64,000 bases of DNA, taken from the NCBI GenBank assembly GCA_020152595.1, contig JAIGNY010001718.1, forward strand, positions 595,852-659,851. Direction: 5' to 3'. Positions 34,991 to 48,534 of this stretch are shown here, one piece after another. Origin of the DNA: Chiridota heheva (lineage: Eukaryota; Echinodermata; Holothuroidea; Apodida; Chiridotidae). The translations under genes were made by a program, and so were the position numbers. The notes under the pieces were generated by a model that saw nothing but the letters and a program-made list of their open reading frames with translations, made no database searches and had not been told where the DNA came from. How positions within the stretch are numbered: position 1 is the stretch's first letter; each line of letters begins with the position of its first letter.

Positions 34991-37900
34991 AATCCCTTTG
35001 CACTACGCGCAAAGCAATGTCGGCTTACAGTGACATACTATCGTTACCCCATTAAAATACCTCTTGTTGCTCATGGTTGGCCCTAGTACTCCCCGTAGTA
35101 CCGTTGGACTTAGTACCATCGGATTGATGCCAGCCATGTTAGTGTGGCTGTCATTTTAGTGATGGCTGGTCGTCCAAGGGTACTATAAAACCTATACCCA
35201 GCTGTACTTGTGTTAAACAAGAAAATCTCAGTTTTAAGATCTTTGTAAAAACGAAACCATTTTTTTTTTTTTTTTGCCTGCAATGCTTATTTCATGATAT
35301 TTGAAGCCCATCCATGTCATCAAAACTTGTTTTTATGATGATTTAAGTTACTTTTATCAAACTATTTATTGGGCTACTTTTCATAACGTAAAAATTGTTT
35401 GATGAGCTCTCCAAAATATGGTCAAAGTTCAAAACACTACTATCGGGGCTATGACATTTTAGCAGGGGTAATATGTTTTAGATTATTTAATTGAGGGGAA
35501 AAAATTAAGATAATACTTATTAAGTACAATTATATAATCTAAACATTTCTTGCTGTTTTTTTTATTTGTTTTGGCACACAGTTTTTATACTAAAACTATT
35601 CAATAAATTTATATGAACAAAAAACTGTCATCGATAAATGAACCTGCAATTTATTGGAACATGCTAAAACTTATTTGTGGGCGTTTGAATAGTTGATCAC
35701 AAACGTGCAGTGACTAAGAAAGATGGCTACCAAAACATTGCATCAGAGAACTTTATTCCGTCGTGGTGCTAAATAGGTAAAGATTTAGGAAAAGTCTATT
35801 ATATAGACTAATTGGTATAAGAATATCCAAAAAGTAAGTTATTTTTCAATCATCAATTTTCTACAGTGTGTGAATTTTAAAAACATAGGAAATGTACCTA
35901 ATTTATAACAACCCTCATACGGCAATCCCAATGTCAACCTGGACTGAGGGATGTGTATAATAACTAGGTTGGCCCCCCAAACAAAAATCCTGGCTATGCC
36001 AGTGAGTCAGTCACATGCGTAATGGACTGGAGAATGTCCATGGCAGATCCCTGAATTTGATCACTTTAATATACCCGTGGCTGTACGTATATCGTTTGTG
36101 ACACCTAAGTATTTGATTCAGACACAAACCCAAAGTCCAAAACTCATTTGTTTAGTGTTCATATTGATAAGACAGAAATGCTTTTAAATTAAGGGGACCC
36201 AAGGAAGGTTCATTATTCTGGTTTGTGGACTTTAAGCAATTTTCAGGATTTCTTTGTGTCTTGGTATTCTACATAGGTAGAATAAACTTCAATTGTTTTA
36301 GATATGTTGAACATTCCATTTTGAGGAAAAATATTGGCACAGAAAGTATTGACACATGCATAAATTTACATGGAGTAAAGGCAAATCCATTAAATTTATT
36401 ATCAGGTTCTAATTATTTAGAATATTAGATGGATGAGAGTTTGACATTAACTGGAGAACGTGCTTGTCAGTTAGACAAATTACACAGCTGAGCCATTGCA
36501 TAGAATGATGAGAAGAGGAAGAAACAGCAAAAGTTGCTAAAAAAAATCAGGATTTCTTTAAATGAACATGAAATTTAGTGAAACCATTTTATTTAAATTG
36601 TATACCTGTAGATAACCATCCAGGTGGATGGGGCAATCGAAGACAGATATTGTGAGATATTGTAACCAGGGTAATGTGTGTGTGTATGTGGGGGAGGGGG
36701 TGGGGGGTAGGTGGCACCTTTATGTTTTTGACAAAGTAGGGGGAAAGTGTTGTTTATAACTTATAGTATTTTTTTAATTCTGCTAGAAAGTGAGCACAGA
36801 TAGTAACCAGGGGGAGGATGAAATGAAAATGAAATTACGATGTGGAAATTAAAACATTGGTGATTGGTTCGGTATTACTGTTTGATACAATACCGTAAGT
36901 TTCTTCATACAGGAACCAAGGTGGAGGGTGTCAACTTGCTTGATAATCATTTTGTCATTCTCATATCACATATTTCCCATGAATATTAAGAGAAAATTCA
37001 TTTTCTTGTAAATGGTTCTGATCAGTTTAAGTGACTTTCTTCCCCAAAAGTTCAAACCTCGGTAGAATAACAAATTAACCAATCTTGAAAGGAAAGTATT
37101 GTTGTTTTGGCAATTTTCAGTCAATTTAAGGGTAAAGGAATATAGCATGCTTCAGAGTCCCTAAATATAACATTCATCTTAGTTCTATAATTAGTCATTT
37201 TTCATGATCAAGAATGATCACATTTGGCACATTTCTCATCGATTCAGCCGTCAGTTTTTCACATTGAGTTTGTTATTGTTAGTTTTAACACTGCATACAA
37301 AATATAGGTTCACTGACTGTGATCTCAGCATGTAGGCCTCATGACCAGTTCTCTCTGACACCTTTAGGTAATCCAACTTCTTAGAACTTAATGCCGCGTC
37401 TGGCAAGAATATGGTCAGACCATGCTGAGAGAGAAATAAACTTATTTGACTTCAGGAAATTATTATAATTTGCTGGCATAATTAAAACACATTTAATAGG
37501 GAAAACAATTTCTGGAAAAATGTTTTGCAACAAGACCACAGAATTTGTTGGGAGTGTCTGGGGAAATTGCAGAATTTTTGTATTTGTCATAAATCCTGTA
37601 TACAAATTTGATGCCTCCTAACAAATACAGATGCCACACCATATTTACAGTGTTGTTATTATCCCCTCACCAAGGAGGATTACTTTTCATCCGTCTGCCT
37701 GTCCATCCGTCTTCCCATCCGACCATATGGGATGTCACATGGGATGATGGGACAGCAAATTATTATTTTCCTTGTTTTCTATAACTAATAATTGATTTAA
37801 TCTGTAAAAGACAAACACAGAAAACAGATATTATTTAATCATTGTAATTTGCAATTACACTTTTAATTGTACATTCGTCTCTATGTCAAAAAAACATTTG

Positions 37901-38089
37901 CACATTCGTCACCTTCAAAATAGGGACGATTTGTGGGATGATTGGTGTATGGGGTGGTACATTTGGGTGTATGCATGGGGGCTTGGCAAATGGGGGAATG
38001 TTTTGTGAATGGTGAATGAATTTTACATACTACACACATCTGTCTTAACATAGAAATAAGAAGTGTTTCTATTTTGAGAAGTTATAAAC
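34991..38089. other. No gene recognised
   Basis: Mostly AT-rich sequence. A G-rich run (GTGGGGGAGGGGGTGGGGGG, about 36688-36708) could form a quadruplex. Near 37660-37740 a CCCCTCACCAAGGAGGATTA, then CCGTCTGCCTGTCCATCCGT, stretch resembles a widely dispersed CC-AAGGAGG / GTCTGTCTGTC repeat of marine invertebrates; that resemblance is from memory. Confidence 0.4.
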
Positions 38090-39365
38090 ATATCTCCTTT
38101 GCTCATTGTATCCTCATCGATCCAGGGAACCCTTGCTTCCTTCACCAACCTCTTCAACCTCAATCAATGCATCCCCCCACCTTTCAGGATCCGGATGCAC
38201 TCTCACTTCACCAAAGCCAATATCAACATTTTCTGATTGCCAGGCACATTATGCCTCCCACACCCACCTGGGTTATCAATCCCTCAAGATTTTCCTTGGC
38301 CTTTCATCCTACAAGAAAGCTTTCCACAACCCAGCCTTCTTTCACTCCAAATACTGCCAACTCAGTAGACATTTTCACGACTTCTCTTTCCCTTCACCAA
38401 CAGCGCCACACGGGAAGGCTCCTCTGCCCAGCCGCCGCCCCGCCTGTCCTAGCCTCACCCTCTCCTCAAGGTTGCCCAATGGAGCCTCAATCTACTCTGC
38501 TGAAGCAAAGGCCATCCTCCTGGCCTTAAACTTTGTTGAGTTTTCTTCCGTCCCAGCTTCATTATCTTCTCCCTACTCAAAATCCGTTCTCACTGGCATC
38601 CTCAACATGGTCTGGTCCAATCCACTTATCCTACAAATCCACAATAAACTTCACGCTCTTTCTTCTTCAGGAATTTTTTTATCTTTTTCTGGATTCCCAG
38701 CCACGTCAGCATTCCCGACAATAAAAGAGCCAACAGAGCCACCAACAATGCTCTGTCGAATCACATTTCTCCATTTCCTTTCCCACACTCAGACCTCCGC
38801 TTCTCCACTTCTAGTTACCTCAGTAAAACCTGGCAAGACTCCTGAAATCTTGAGGCCAATAACAAACTTCACACCATCAATCCCAATGTCGGGACCAACA
38901 TCCCCCTGCACAGTCGCAATTACAGGGAGGACAATGTTCTTATCTGCCTCGGCCACACACCTTTCTCCCCCACTCTCACCTAATTTCCAACTCCCCTGCT
39001 CCTCTCTGCCATACATGCAACACTGATCTCTCAATCAAGCATATTCTCGTAACCTGTCCCTTTAACCTGATCGCTAGATCACACCTTGAAATTTCTGATC
39101 TTTTCAAGAACAATTCTACCTCAAACTTCATCACCTTTCTCCACAACAGCAATTTATTCCACTTGATCTAAACCTCCCTATCCGTCCCTTCTCTGCCCCA
39201 CCTTCCTCATCTTCCTTTTAGTACCTTAACTTTTTCCTTATTCACCTCTCCTCCCTTTCCCCTATCCTCTCTGCCCCAACTCAAGCACCTTTTTAACACC
39301 CTCTTGGCACATTTGACTCTTGACTGTTGCAGTGCCGTTGAACATCAACAAACCAAAGCAAACCT
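38090..39365 (+). pseudogene. RNase H-bearing LINE, 3' part, frameshifted
   Basis: Pieces of a ribonuclease H domain occur in different + frames. D-I-F-T-T-S stands where the family has a T-D-G-S motif (about 38370). LPNGASIYSAEAKAILLALN follows at 38469-38528, then SNPLILQIHNKLHALSSSG (38617-38673), and finally WIPSHVSIPDNKRANRATNN at about 38690-38750. This is the TDGS / E-A-x-A-I-L-L-A-L / W-I-P-S-H-V pattern of LINEs with C-terminal RNase H (I/Ingi-like groups). The first catalytic Asp and the terminal A-D are changed (T and A-N). A cysteine- and leucine-rich tail, a pyrimidine-rich 3' UTR and the terminal GGCACATTTGACTC / ATCAACAAACCAAA core follow. The 306-codon Ser/Pro-rich open frame at 38106-39026 is a frame-mixed part of this, not a host gene. 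Confidence 0.8.
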
Positions 39366-39573
39366 ATAAACGTTATTTAAGCATAATCACCAATAATACC
39401 AATTAGGAAGTGAATTGATACCTTGTTTATTCAAAGGGGCTTATTTAAATATTGAAGTGCAAATTTCAAAAGACCAATGTTTGTACTTATAATTGAGGCA
39501 GTTGTTGATAGAGTTATTTCATATAATATTATTATCATTATTTCATAGAGTAAAATCCTTTCAGTAATAACCC

Positions 39574-40773
39574 TTAAAGGAATATTCCCATGGTTTTTTG
39601 TATAATTTTTTTTTTTAAAGTATTTGAAAGAGCCAACTTTTAGAGCCAATTTGGTACAAAAATTAGATTGATATCTTATTCCATTCAGGAGATGTGGATT
39701 TTTACAGATTTCCTAATTGCATTTTAAAGTTTTTATACAGATGATGAATACGTATTTTATGATGTCATAGAGACAATTCCATTGCAAATGTTTATGTATT
39801 TCTTTGAATGTTGATTGGTTGTTTCTGTATCATTAGAAACAATTTTCCAAAGTTATTGAAGTAGGATATATTTGGCAATGTGTATAAATACCTAACTTTC
39901 ATCGATTTATTTTTCTAGCAGGTTTTATTACTACTAATAATAATAATACATTTATATAGCACAAAAATCTGCAAGCATTTTAATGTACTTCACAATAAGA
40001 TAAAACTAAACAAAGGCAATACGAAAAAAGAACATTTTGAACTTAAGACTTAATTAAACAAACTAAGATTGTTAACTGAATGATTAGAGGCAGGCAGTTC
40101 ATTCCAAAGGGCTGGACCTGCATAATAAAAGCCACAGTTACCTCCTAATGTTTTACATTATTGAAGAGTTCTTTGTCTTCCGAGCAGCAAAGTAAGGCTC
40201 GTTTCGCCTCAGTGACTCGGTGGGCCGCCCTTCGGGACCTTGCTGCATATATTTTTGAGTTGCCCCTTACTTAGCACTTGGGACAAAAAGAAAAGGAGAT
40301 TTATTCGAGCATAATGAATACCTAGTGCTGTGAACGGGGCGAATGTGATCAGAAAGACTATATGTAGGGATTTAAAAACAAAAACAAGAAGTTTAGATTT
40401 AATATGAAATTCAACTGGAAGCCAGTTAAGGGAACTAAGAAGGACTGTGTGTTTTGATTTTTTGGGGGGCAAATTTTCTTCATATGTTCTTCCATTTTTA
40501 TATGTTTATCAAAAATACTAATAAAAAAGGACCAATTTTGATAGAATTGGTATTTTGATTTTAGATTTTAAAATACATCAACTTTGTGGGAGAATGTGTT
40601 GCTGTGATGTCATACTGTGCAATATTTATTTATTGGCTTTTTTTTGTGAACCTTAAACTTTGAATATCTCCTGGTAGGAATAACATATCAACATGATTTT
40701 TGTACTAAATTGTTTCTAAAATTGTTCTCTTTCTCATGAAAGGTCACGAAAAAACATGGGAATATTCCTTTAA
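39574..40773. mobile_element. TTAA-flanked long-inverted-repeat element, copy 2, split by a LINE
   Basis: Ends are TTAA/AGGAATATTCCCATG at 39574 and CATGGGAATATTCCT/TTAA at 40770-40773. The arms (39578-39830 and about 40550-40769) are inverted diverged copies sharing GGTACAAAAATTAGATTGAT / TAGTACAAAAATCATGTTGA, TTATTCC, and ATGATGTCATA / TATGACATCA. End sequence, arm motifs and TTAA flanks match the element at 8396-8982. Between the arms lies a CR1/L2-like LINE end (39925-40470), so that LINE either inserted into the element or was carried by it. Confidence 0.82.
39925..40470 (-). mobile_element. CR1/L2-like LINE 3' end
   Basis: On the - strand: LLSSLNWLPVEFHIKSKLLV (about 40440-40380), then in another frame YAGPALWNELPA (about 40125-40090), the 3'-most landmarks of CR1/L2-type LINE proteins. 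The 3' end reads TTTGTGCTATATAAATGTAT followed by (TAT)n. The same tail ends the copy at 52722-53790. Severely 5'-truncated. Confidence 0.82.
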
Positions 40774-41570
40774 AATGACCTCTTTCCAATTAGCCACCTT
40801 AGATGTGAATGGTGGTAACATTTATTGAGCTTGACCAGGAAAGGCTGACTTCCTGTGTCTCACTTGGATGTATAAACCTTCCTTGTACAGACTTGAAAGT
40901 ATTGTGTGTGTTGCATTAATCCTATGCAATGCATTATTTGCAAAAAGCTTTTAATACACAATACAACTTTTTATGAAACACTGCAAATGCCTGAAATTAT
41001 TGTCTGATCAGTTCTGTGTTTTGTTGAACGTTGCAATTTGTCCTTGTTGGAATTTGGAAGTGTGCAAGCTGTTTTGCTTAATGGAAGTCTCTCTTCAGTG
41101 TTTTTTACATTTCTTTGCATGCAGTTATAATGGCATCAAACCAACATGTACAGGACATTATATCAACCTTCTAGATATGAGTATTTGTTATAACTAATTT
41201 GGATTAAAGCTCTTACGTGGGCAACTGGATACATGTTTAGTGAGACTGTTTTTCATTAGGAACACATTTCAAAGTTAGAGGATTTGATTTTTGCTTTTAA
41301 GAAAGTGGTATTATATTTTGTAAATATTTGTTACATAGAAACTAAACAAAACATAGGGAGTGTCTAAACAAACGTTTTTATCCTTGGGATAATTTGAATT
41401 TGTATTTTTAATTTGCATTTTAAATTAGGATAGTGTTTTGGTAACGGGGGGGTGGGTCACTTTCCTCACCATGTTCTTCTTTCTTATCTTGTAATGTATT
41501 GTGCTCTTTAACACAATACAATGTTTGCTTAAAAGTGTATCTTTATGTTAATTTATTATTTAAATTTAAC
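40774..41570. other. No gene recognised
   Basis: AT-rich sequence between the TTAA element and the 50-bp satellite. Confidence 0.45.
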
Positions 41571-42762
41571 ACTAAGATACAGTAGCATGCAGTGACAGCA
41601 AGATATAGAACACTTCCTACACTAAGATATGGCAGCGTACAGTGACAGCAAGATGTAGAACACTTCTTACAATTAGATACAGTAGCATGCAGTGACAGCA
41701 AGATATAGAACACTTTCTACACTAAGATACGGTAGCATGCAGTGACAGCAAGATGTAGAACACTTCTTACAATTAGATACGGTAGCATGCAGTGGCAGCA
41801 AGATGTAGAACACTTTCTACACTAAGATACGGTAGCATGCAGTGACAGCAAGATGTAGAACACTTCTTACAATTAGATACGGGAGCATGCAGTGGCAGCA
41901 AGATGTAGAACACTTCCTACACGCAGATATGGTAGCATGCAGTGACAGCAAGATGTAGAAGACTTCCTACACTAAGATACGGTAGCATGCGGTGACAGCA
42001 AGCTGTAGAAGACTTCCTACACTAAGATACGGTAGCATGCAGTGACAGCAAGATGTAGAAGACTTCCTACACTAAGATACGGTAGCATGCAGTGGCAGCA
42101 AGCTGTAGAAGACTTCCTACACTAAGATACGGTAGCATGCAGTGACAGCAAGATGTAGAAGACTTCCTACACTAAGATATGGTAGCATGCAGTGACAGCA
42201 AGATGTAGAAGACTTCCTACACTAAGATATGGTAGCATGCAGTGACAGCAAGATGTAGAACACTTCCTACACTAAGATACGGTAGCATGCAGTGGCAGCA
42301 AGATGTAGAAGGCTTCCTACACTAAGATACGGTAGCATGCAGTGACAGCAAGATGTAGAAGGCTTCCTACACTAAGATACGGTAGCATGCAGTGACAGCA
42401 AGATGTAGAACACTTCCTACACTAAGATACGGTAGCATGCAGTGACAGCAAGATGTAGAAGACTTCCTACACTAAGATACGGTAGCATGCTGTGACAGCA
42501 AGATGTAGAACACTTCCTACACTAAGATACGGTAGCATGCAGCAAGATGTAGAAGACTTCCTACACTAAGATACGGTAGCATGCAGTGACAGCAAGATGT
42601 AGAACACTTCCTACACTAAGATACGGTAGCATGCAGTGACAGCAAGATGTAGAAGACTTCCTATACTAAAATATGGTAGCATGCAGTGACAGCAAGATGT
42701 AGAAGACTTCCTATACTAAAATATGGTAGCATGCAGTGACAGCAAGATGTAGAAGACTTCCT
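41571..42762. repeat. 50-bp satellite array, 24 copies
   Basis: The unit begins ACTAAGATACGGTAGCATGC and continues AGTGACAGCAAGATGTAGAA and CACTTCCTAC. GCATGC marks lie every 50 bp from 41585 to 42535 (one reads GCGTAC), then at 42579, 42629, 42679 and 42729. One unit lost 6 bp (spacing 44). At the left end (41571-41900) two unit types alternate (CCTACACTAAG versus CTTACAATTAG), giving a 100-bp higher-order period. To the right the units are homogeneous. Confidence 0.95.
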
Positions 42763-43365
42763 GGAACTTGAATAAGGTTCAACTTCATAGTTTAAAAGTG
42801 TACTTTTGATATTTTTATAATTAAACACTTAAAATTTTAATTAAGTTGATTCAGTTATTTTTTTCACATGAGCTAGGCCACTGGCCTTTGTCACAATGAA
42901 TATATACAGGTTGATAAACACAATTATGCAAAATAGAACAAAACCGGTTTTCAGTTTGGTTTGGATTCTGTATCTCATTCAGGTAGCACAGAACTAGTTA
43001 GGTACTACTCCGTCAGTCCAAAATGAGAACCCTTACTAAAATGCCTAATAAAAAAATTTTCAAGAGTCCCATTTCATTCGACAGGAAGCTTAGGAGTTGA
43101 ATATTTCAAGGATATATAATTAGGGATAGTTCTTGACTATGCATGGCCAAACTGGACAAAATCTTTTCTAAAAAAGTGTTATGGGGAATCAATGTACCAT
43201 GAGATCCATTTAAAACTTTGAGGCATTCGGTAAGGGTGCACAACACCTTTTCATCATTCAATAGACAGTACTTTTCAGAAAACATAAAAATATCTTGACA
43301 CTTTTATCATAGCTAATTTTAATGGTTTCAATAATGAGTTGTAGGATATTCTACATTTTCTGTCT

Positions 43366-43374
43366 ATAAATATA

Positions 43375-43450
<76 letters not shown>
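43366..43450. repeat. (TA)n microsatellite
   Basis: About 80 bp of TA dinucleotides with minor interruptions at both ends (TATAAATATATATTTA... and ...TATATTATATATG). Confidence 0.93.
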
Positions 43451-44439
43451 GTTGGGTTTGCCTACTGTATAGCATTAATCAATGTGCAAATGAAAAGAAA
43501 ATGAGATTCATCATCAACCTTGTCAAAATCACAAAATGAATGATAATCCATATGTTTCAGAGAACCTTTTATACTTGCAACAGAAGCTATGGTTCATCAC
43601 AGCTATATCTTTGAAATTTCATTTAGCACTTGCAGTCAGGCTTGCTCACAGTGGTACACTTATATTACATTTGATCAATTTGAACTTGACCCTTAAGATG
43701 ACTAAATGCTCTATCTTCAACTGAATCAAGTTGATTCCAGTTTGAAGCCCCAGGGCCATAGTAGAGTTGTGTATGTCACATGTAATTAAAATCATGGTGT
43801 ATCCTTGCATTTTTTTCTTCTGTAAAGGTGACATAAGTTAATTTGTTTTAATCTTTAACTTGGTCCTGGGATCACTTTTTTGAATAAGGATCTTCTGTAT
43901 GTGGATACTACTGTATGTTGATTATACTGTATGTAGGCACTTCAATTTAAAAACATGTTTACTACTGTAGGGAAGAAAGATGGTCTTAATGAATACAGAC
44001 AAAACACTATGAAATTGAAATTATGTGTCAATAACGAAGTGAAAGTATTGTTGCAGTCCATGTATGGTCAAGGTGAGGTAACCTTCAAATATGCCAAAAG
44101 CTCCAGAAATTGTAAATTGAACAGTTTCGTTTAAAATATTCATAAGATGTGAACTTTATTTTCTTATAAGGAATGTCATGAAAACGTACAAATTCTTTTG
44201 GATTACTTGTTTTTACTTTTAGGAAATGGCTGATCAAATTCTGCAATTTGTTATTACATAATTATCTGAAAATACTAATTATTCTCTTGAACGTTGGAAC
44301 ATCTCAACCTTGAAAAATATTTCTCCAAGTTTGATCAGCTGATTAAGTCATCTTTGTTTTATTTTTAGCTCAACCAATACAGTGTTGTGTTGAGGTTATA
44401 AAATTGTATAAGAATTTCACTTTTTGGCCTTTAAAATGT

Positions 44440-45480
44440 TTAAACATTTTTGTTTTGACACCTCTGGTCACCTTTACGGCGTCGAAGGCTGCGCTCATGT
44501 CTAAAAGCACCATTACAACAAAAAACTTTACCTTCGTCAAGAAATTGCATTATATCAGAGTGAATTTTCAATAAGGCAGTTTCAGTGGAATAATATTTCC
44601 TATATGCTGACTGAAAGTTAGGAAGGGGACAATGTGCATCACAGTGATTCAAGATTTGTATAAGAACAGCCTTTTAAACAAGTTTAGAAATAAACTGTAG
44701 ATTGCTATATTAGGTCTCAAATTACCTAAAGTCAGGGGTTCAGCTGGTTTCTTACCCAATGGGGCAATAAAAACGCTCTTCCACGAGCCAACAAATTCTT
44801 CTGTGGATAAACTTAGATTAACAAGTTTAGTAATTCCTGGTAATAAAGTAGGGAAAAACAATTTAACAAGCTTGGTAGGCAAAGGATCTAATTCACACAT
44901 GGCTGAAGAGCTTGATCGAATATAGGTAGAAATATCAGAACTGGAAATTTCCTGAAACTCTCTGAAGAGTTGATTACAGTATGAATTATTATGGTATGAT
45001 GTGAAGGTAACCTGGACAGAAACATTTTCTAAATCATTTCTGATCTTTAAGAATTTTGAAGATTAGAATTGCATTATTTCATTGGCGGTATTAGCTTTGT
45101 TCATGATTGATGAAGTTTGTTTACCAGGTTGATTAAGTAGAAATTTAACTACACCAAATAGCTTTTTTGGATTATTGTCACAATCCGATACAAGCTTATT
45201 GTAGTATGCATCAGCGGCCAAATTGCACTGCTGCAAGAAGTTGTCCCTTGCCTCAATGAATTTTGACCTGTTGATGTCAGTCTTGCCCCTTTGCCAGATC
45301 CGTTCATAGTGTCTTGTAAGAGACTTCAGCGACTTGAATCATTCTTGAACCAAGGAACAGTAGGCCTCACAGTTATGAGCTTGGTTTGAAGGGTGCATGC
45401 AGATCCAAAACAAAATGAAGACATGATTCATATTGTGAGACTAGCACATTCAGGTTGTCAGATGGTTCAGAAATAAGATG
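44440..45480 (-). mobile_element. CR1/L2-like LINE, RT N-terminal half, degraded
   Basis: On the - strand from about 45400: a long linker with TDINRSKFIEARDNFLQQC and NNPKKLFGVV (frameshifted), then CELDPLPTKLVKLFFPTLLP (about 44898-44840), GSWKSVFIAPLGKKPAEPLT (44790-44730) and FQSAYRKYYSTETALLKIHS (about 44610-44550). Last comes motif A VLLDMSAAFDAV in the next frame (about 44515-44480). These are classic CR1/L2 RT landmarks. The motif A aspartate is retained, but frameshifts separate the pieces and the palm stops after motif A. Confidence 0.85.
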
Positions 45481-48014
45481 GCATAAGGTCATCTTGAAAT
45501 TTAGCTACGTTAATTTCCTTGTTCTTTTGGAAAGAAATAGACTTTACTTCCAATGATGTGGAGGGTAATTCAAGATGGTTTATAAGATGGTTTAGCTTAC
45601 CCATAAAGTAACCCTTCATAAATTCTTGATCTCAATAGATATTGTTTCCAGGAATGATACTCATTCTTGTTCCAATTGCAAGTGCAACTTTGTATGAAAC
45701 TTTAATGGAAAATTAAATATCTATATGGACGGGTAGCTGTAGCTCAATTTGATTTGAGCTTCACTGGAAGAAAATATGCTACAAAACATGAAAATAGTGA
45801 CATTTTTATCCAAATCATTAAAAAAATTGACTAGTTTACACCATTTTTAATTTTTAGGCCTTGCTGTAATTAAACAATAGAAAATTTATAAAAAAATTGT
45901 GACATAACATCCAATCATAAAGCCTATCAAATCTTCTTATTTAAATTAAGTTGTTAACTAATTGATTTTAAATCTTCACCAACATTATTTGAATGCAGTT
46001 GAATATAGCAAAGAAGTTTTGAACTTGATCCCTATCATATATCCTAGCTCAATCCAAGTATAGCAGGAGAAGCTGGTCAGTTTGATGATTTTCAGTGAGT
46101 GAAAATTTAGGACAGAATTATAAAGAATTGCATTAAAAAGCTCTCAACTACAAACAATAATATCTTCTCAATAAAGACATTGCTCATTATTTCGAAAGAC
46201 CGGGGACTTGACATCATGCCATCTTTCTTTTTTATTGACAACAAATCACCACCACAGGCTTGACATTCAAAAACTACTGAAAGTTGAAAGGGTCAAACAT
46301 CTACTTTAGTGATACTCTGATTAAATAATCAATTCGCTCATATAATTTTGAAAAGAAAGTAACAATTTTTGAGGTATTTTTGCTGAGGTATTTCATGAAA
46401 GTGAAACATCAAGCTTTTAAATTGTACAATTCTGAATTGTCATAATTAAAGATGTGTTACTATACTGGCACATTTGACTCTGTTTGTCGCGGTGCCATCA
46501 ACAAACCAAACCTGTACAGTGTATGTCTAAATATCTCCCATGAATTTTGACTTGTATTAAAGGTACAGTACACAACATGGATAACAGACAGACCAAAACC
46601 TTCAAAATAGCCTATTTGATTCTCAAAATTTACCATTTTCAATTTTTTTAATTTCTGGCTTTAATATGCAATGTTGTATGCATGCATGTGATTTATGAAT
46701 AGCCAGAGATCTCTGTTTTCTTATGTTAAATTGTAAATCCATTGTGTGTTTTTTATCTTTAATCACAATCTTTAAAGGAAATATCACTGCTTCTGGAAAG
46801 AGCTATCAGATTTTGACTTTCGTTTGTAGAATGAAATTACAGAAAGCAGATAGAACTATAAAGAATGCTTAATAGAATGCTTAATAGAATGCTTTTAGCT
46901 GTCTGCCCATTATTACAGCATGCTCTTTGCATGTACGTTAGTTATTCAATTCCAGTTTTATCAGCCAAAGTAGAAAATCTAAATATGCCGTTTAAAAAAT
47001 TTTCTAATGATTGTTCTGAACAATATATTATGGTCTTTGAATTGATAATAAAACAAAAAATTATTCCAACTACCAAGAAAATCTATTCCTAGATTCCAAT
47101 TTTTTAAACGATGTTATTCGCAATTTGAGCATGATGTAACCTCAATGCTTTTAACATCAGATTTCTTTACATTACCCAGCTTTTTCTTAATTTACAGTTT
47201 ATTTGAATCCAAGTGTATTTTGTACACTGCATGATGACAACAAAATTATATGAAAAATGTGTGGAAATTTGCATATTCATATCCACTATATATTTACATA
47301 AATAATCATAGCCTATAAAAGAAGAGCAGGAAGTACACAAATCATGATGCAGATCTAAAATTAAGAAAGGTGATGTGGTTTAATGCCTTAAAGATCTGCA
47401 TACAAAAACAGGTATTTCTATCATGGCAAGTAAGTTTATAAGTTTCAACATGATTGTGGAATCTTTAATATGTTGGCATTTTGATGAATAATGACACTAA
47501 CAGTATCACCCATTCCAGATATCACAAAGTTGACATTTGCTATGTGAATGTGTGAAGCACAGAATTGCATGTGATATAGCATCAACCTTTTCTCTCTGTT
47601 TGCCTCCAAATTACAACTAAATTTAGCATTTGGAATGCTGAAGTACCTCTTAGTCTTTTCAATCAACGCTTTGAATTTGCAGGAGTACAAAATCGTTGCC
47701 TTTCATGATTTGAATACGAGATGCTGTTTTGGTTATCATCAGTAAATGTTTAGATTGGAAGGGCCAACATTGCATGCTTTGGCAGATAAGTAGCTAAACT
47801 CATTAAACATGTTTGCATGAAACCAATATCTGGGTAGCTTTATGTTGCTAGACATTCATGTATTTTGTTTTGTTTACAAATCCTAACAAATGAGAGCAGA
47901 GGATCTATTGTTGATGTGAAATGAAAATACCAAGACGTAGATATCAGAGCTTTTTTTTTATGTGTTTTTCCAGTGAGTTGTCATTGTAATCCTAAATTGG
48001 TTAATACTTCTATC
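45481..48014. other. No gene recognised
   Basis: AT-rich intergenic sequence. It contains only a short LINE tail copy at 46467-46512. Confidence 0.45.
46467..46512 (+). mobile_element. Minimal 3' tail copy of the RNase H LINE family
   Basis: GGCACATTTGACTCTGTTTG, then TCGCGGTGCC and ATCAACAAACCAAACC, matches the termini at 907-965 and 39306-39363, with a short deletion before ATCAAC. Only the terminal ~46 bp are present. Confidence 0.7.
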
Positions 48015-48125
48015 ATTTAAAGAAGGAATCTGGTCTCCCGAAAATTGCCTGACCTTCACCAATAAGTCCGATTGACCATTAACATCACTTCCCTGGCGGT
48101 AATTGATTGGCTTGTCAGTGCTTGT
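48015..48125 (+). repeat. Dispersed repeat (ATTGCCTGACC family), copy 1
   Basis: GGAATCTGGTCTCC, AAAATTGCCTGACCTTCACC, AATAAGTC, ATCACTTCCCTGGCGGTAAT and TGATTGGCTTGTCAGTG. The same order recurs at 60838-60950. ATTGCCTGACC also occurs at 14601. Family unknown. Confidence 0.6.
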
Positions 48126-48534
48126 GGATATACTTCAACAAAACAACTTCATTACTACTGTATCATGCAGTTATTGCTGAATAATTTCCACAAGTCCCCC
48201 AAGTTATTTCTCATAATTTCAGAAAACCTTGTAAAAGCACGACTGCCAATCTGTAAGACATAATAAGACGCATCACTTTTCTTCAAATTTCTCGAAAACT
48301 GCACGGTGATTTTTAAATGCGCACGGTGAAAAGATAATTCATTGCCGTTATTTCAAATCGTGAAGAAAAATTTGAACCTTTCGCAGTGATTGAGTTCCCA
48401 ACACTCGAAATAAGTCTGATTCTTATGTTATTCCTATACAAACTTTGAATTTGGATAAATACATTGTGGGATACTTCTGTAAAGGATCTCCAAATTGGGA
48501 GAACAAACTGTTCTCCCGATCGGGGGTACGAACC

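Noticed and set aside
38106-39026. 306-codon Ser/Pro-rich open frame as a host secreted or mucin-like protein
   Set aside because: It includes the RNase H motif S-A-E-A-K-A-I-L-L-A-L of a LINE, with other RNase H pieces in neighbouring frames; the composition reflects a C-rich frameshifted LINE.
41571-42762. CRISPR-like array
   Set aside because: Units are contiguous 50-bp tandem repeats without unique spacers, in a eukaryotic context.
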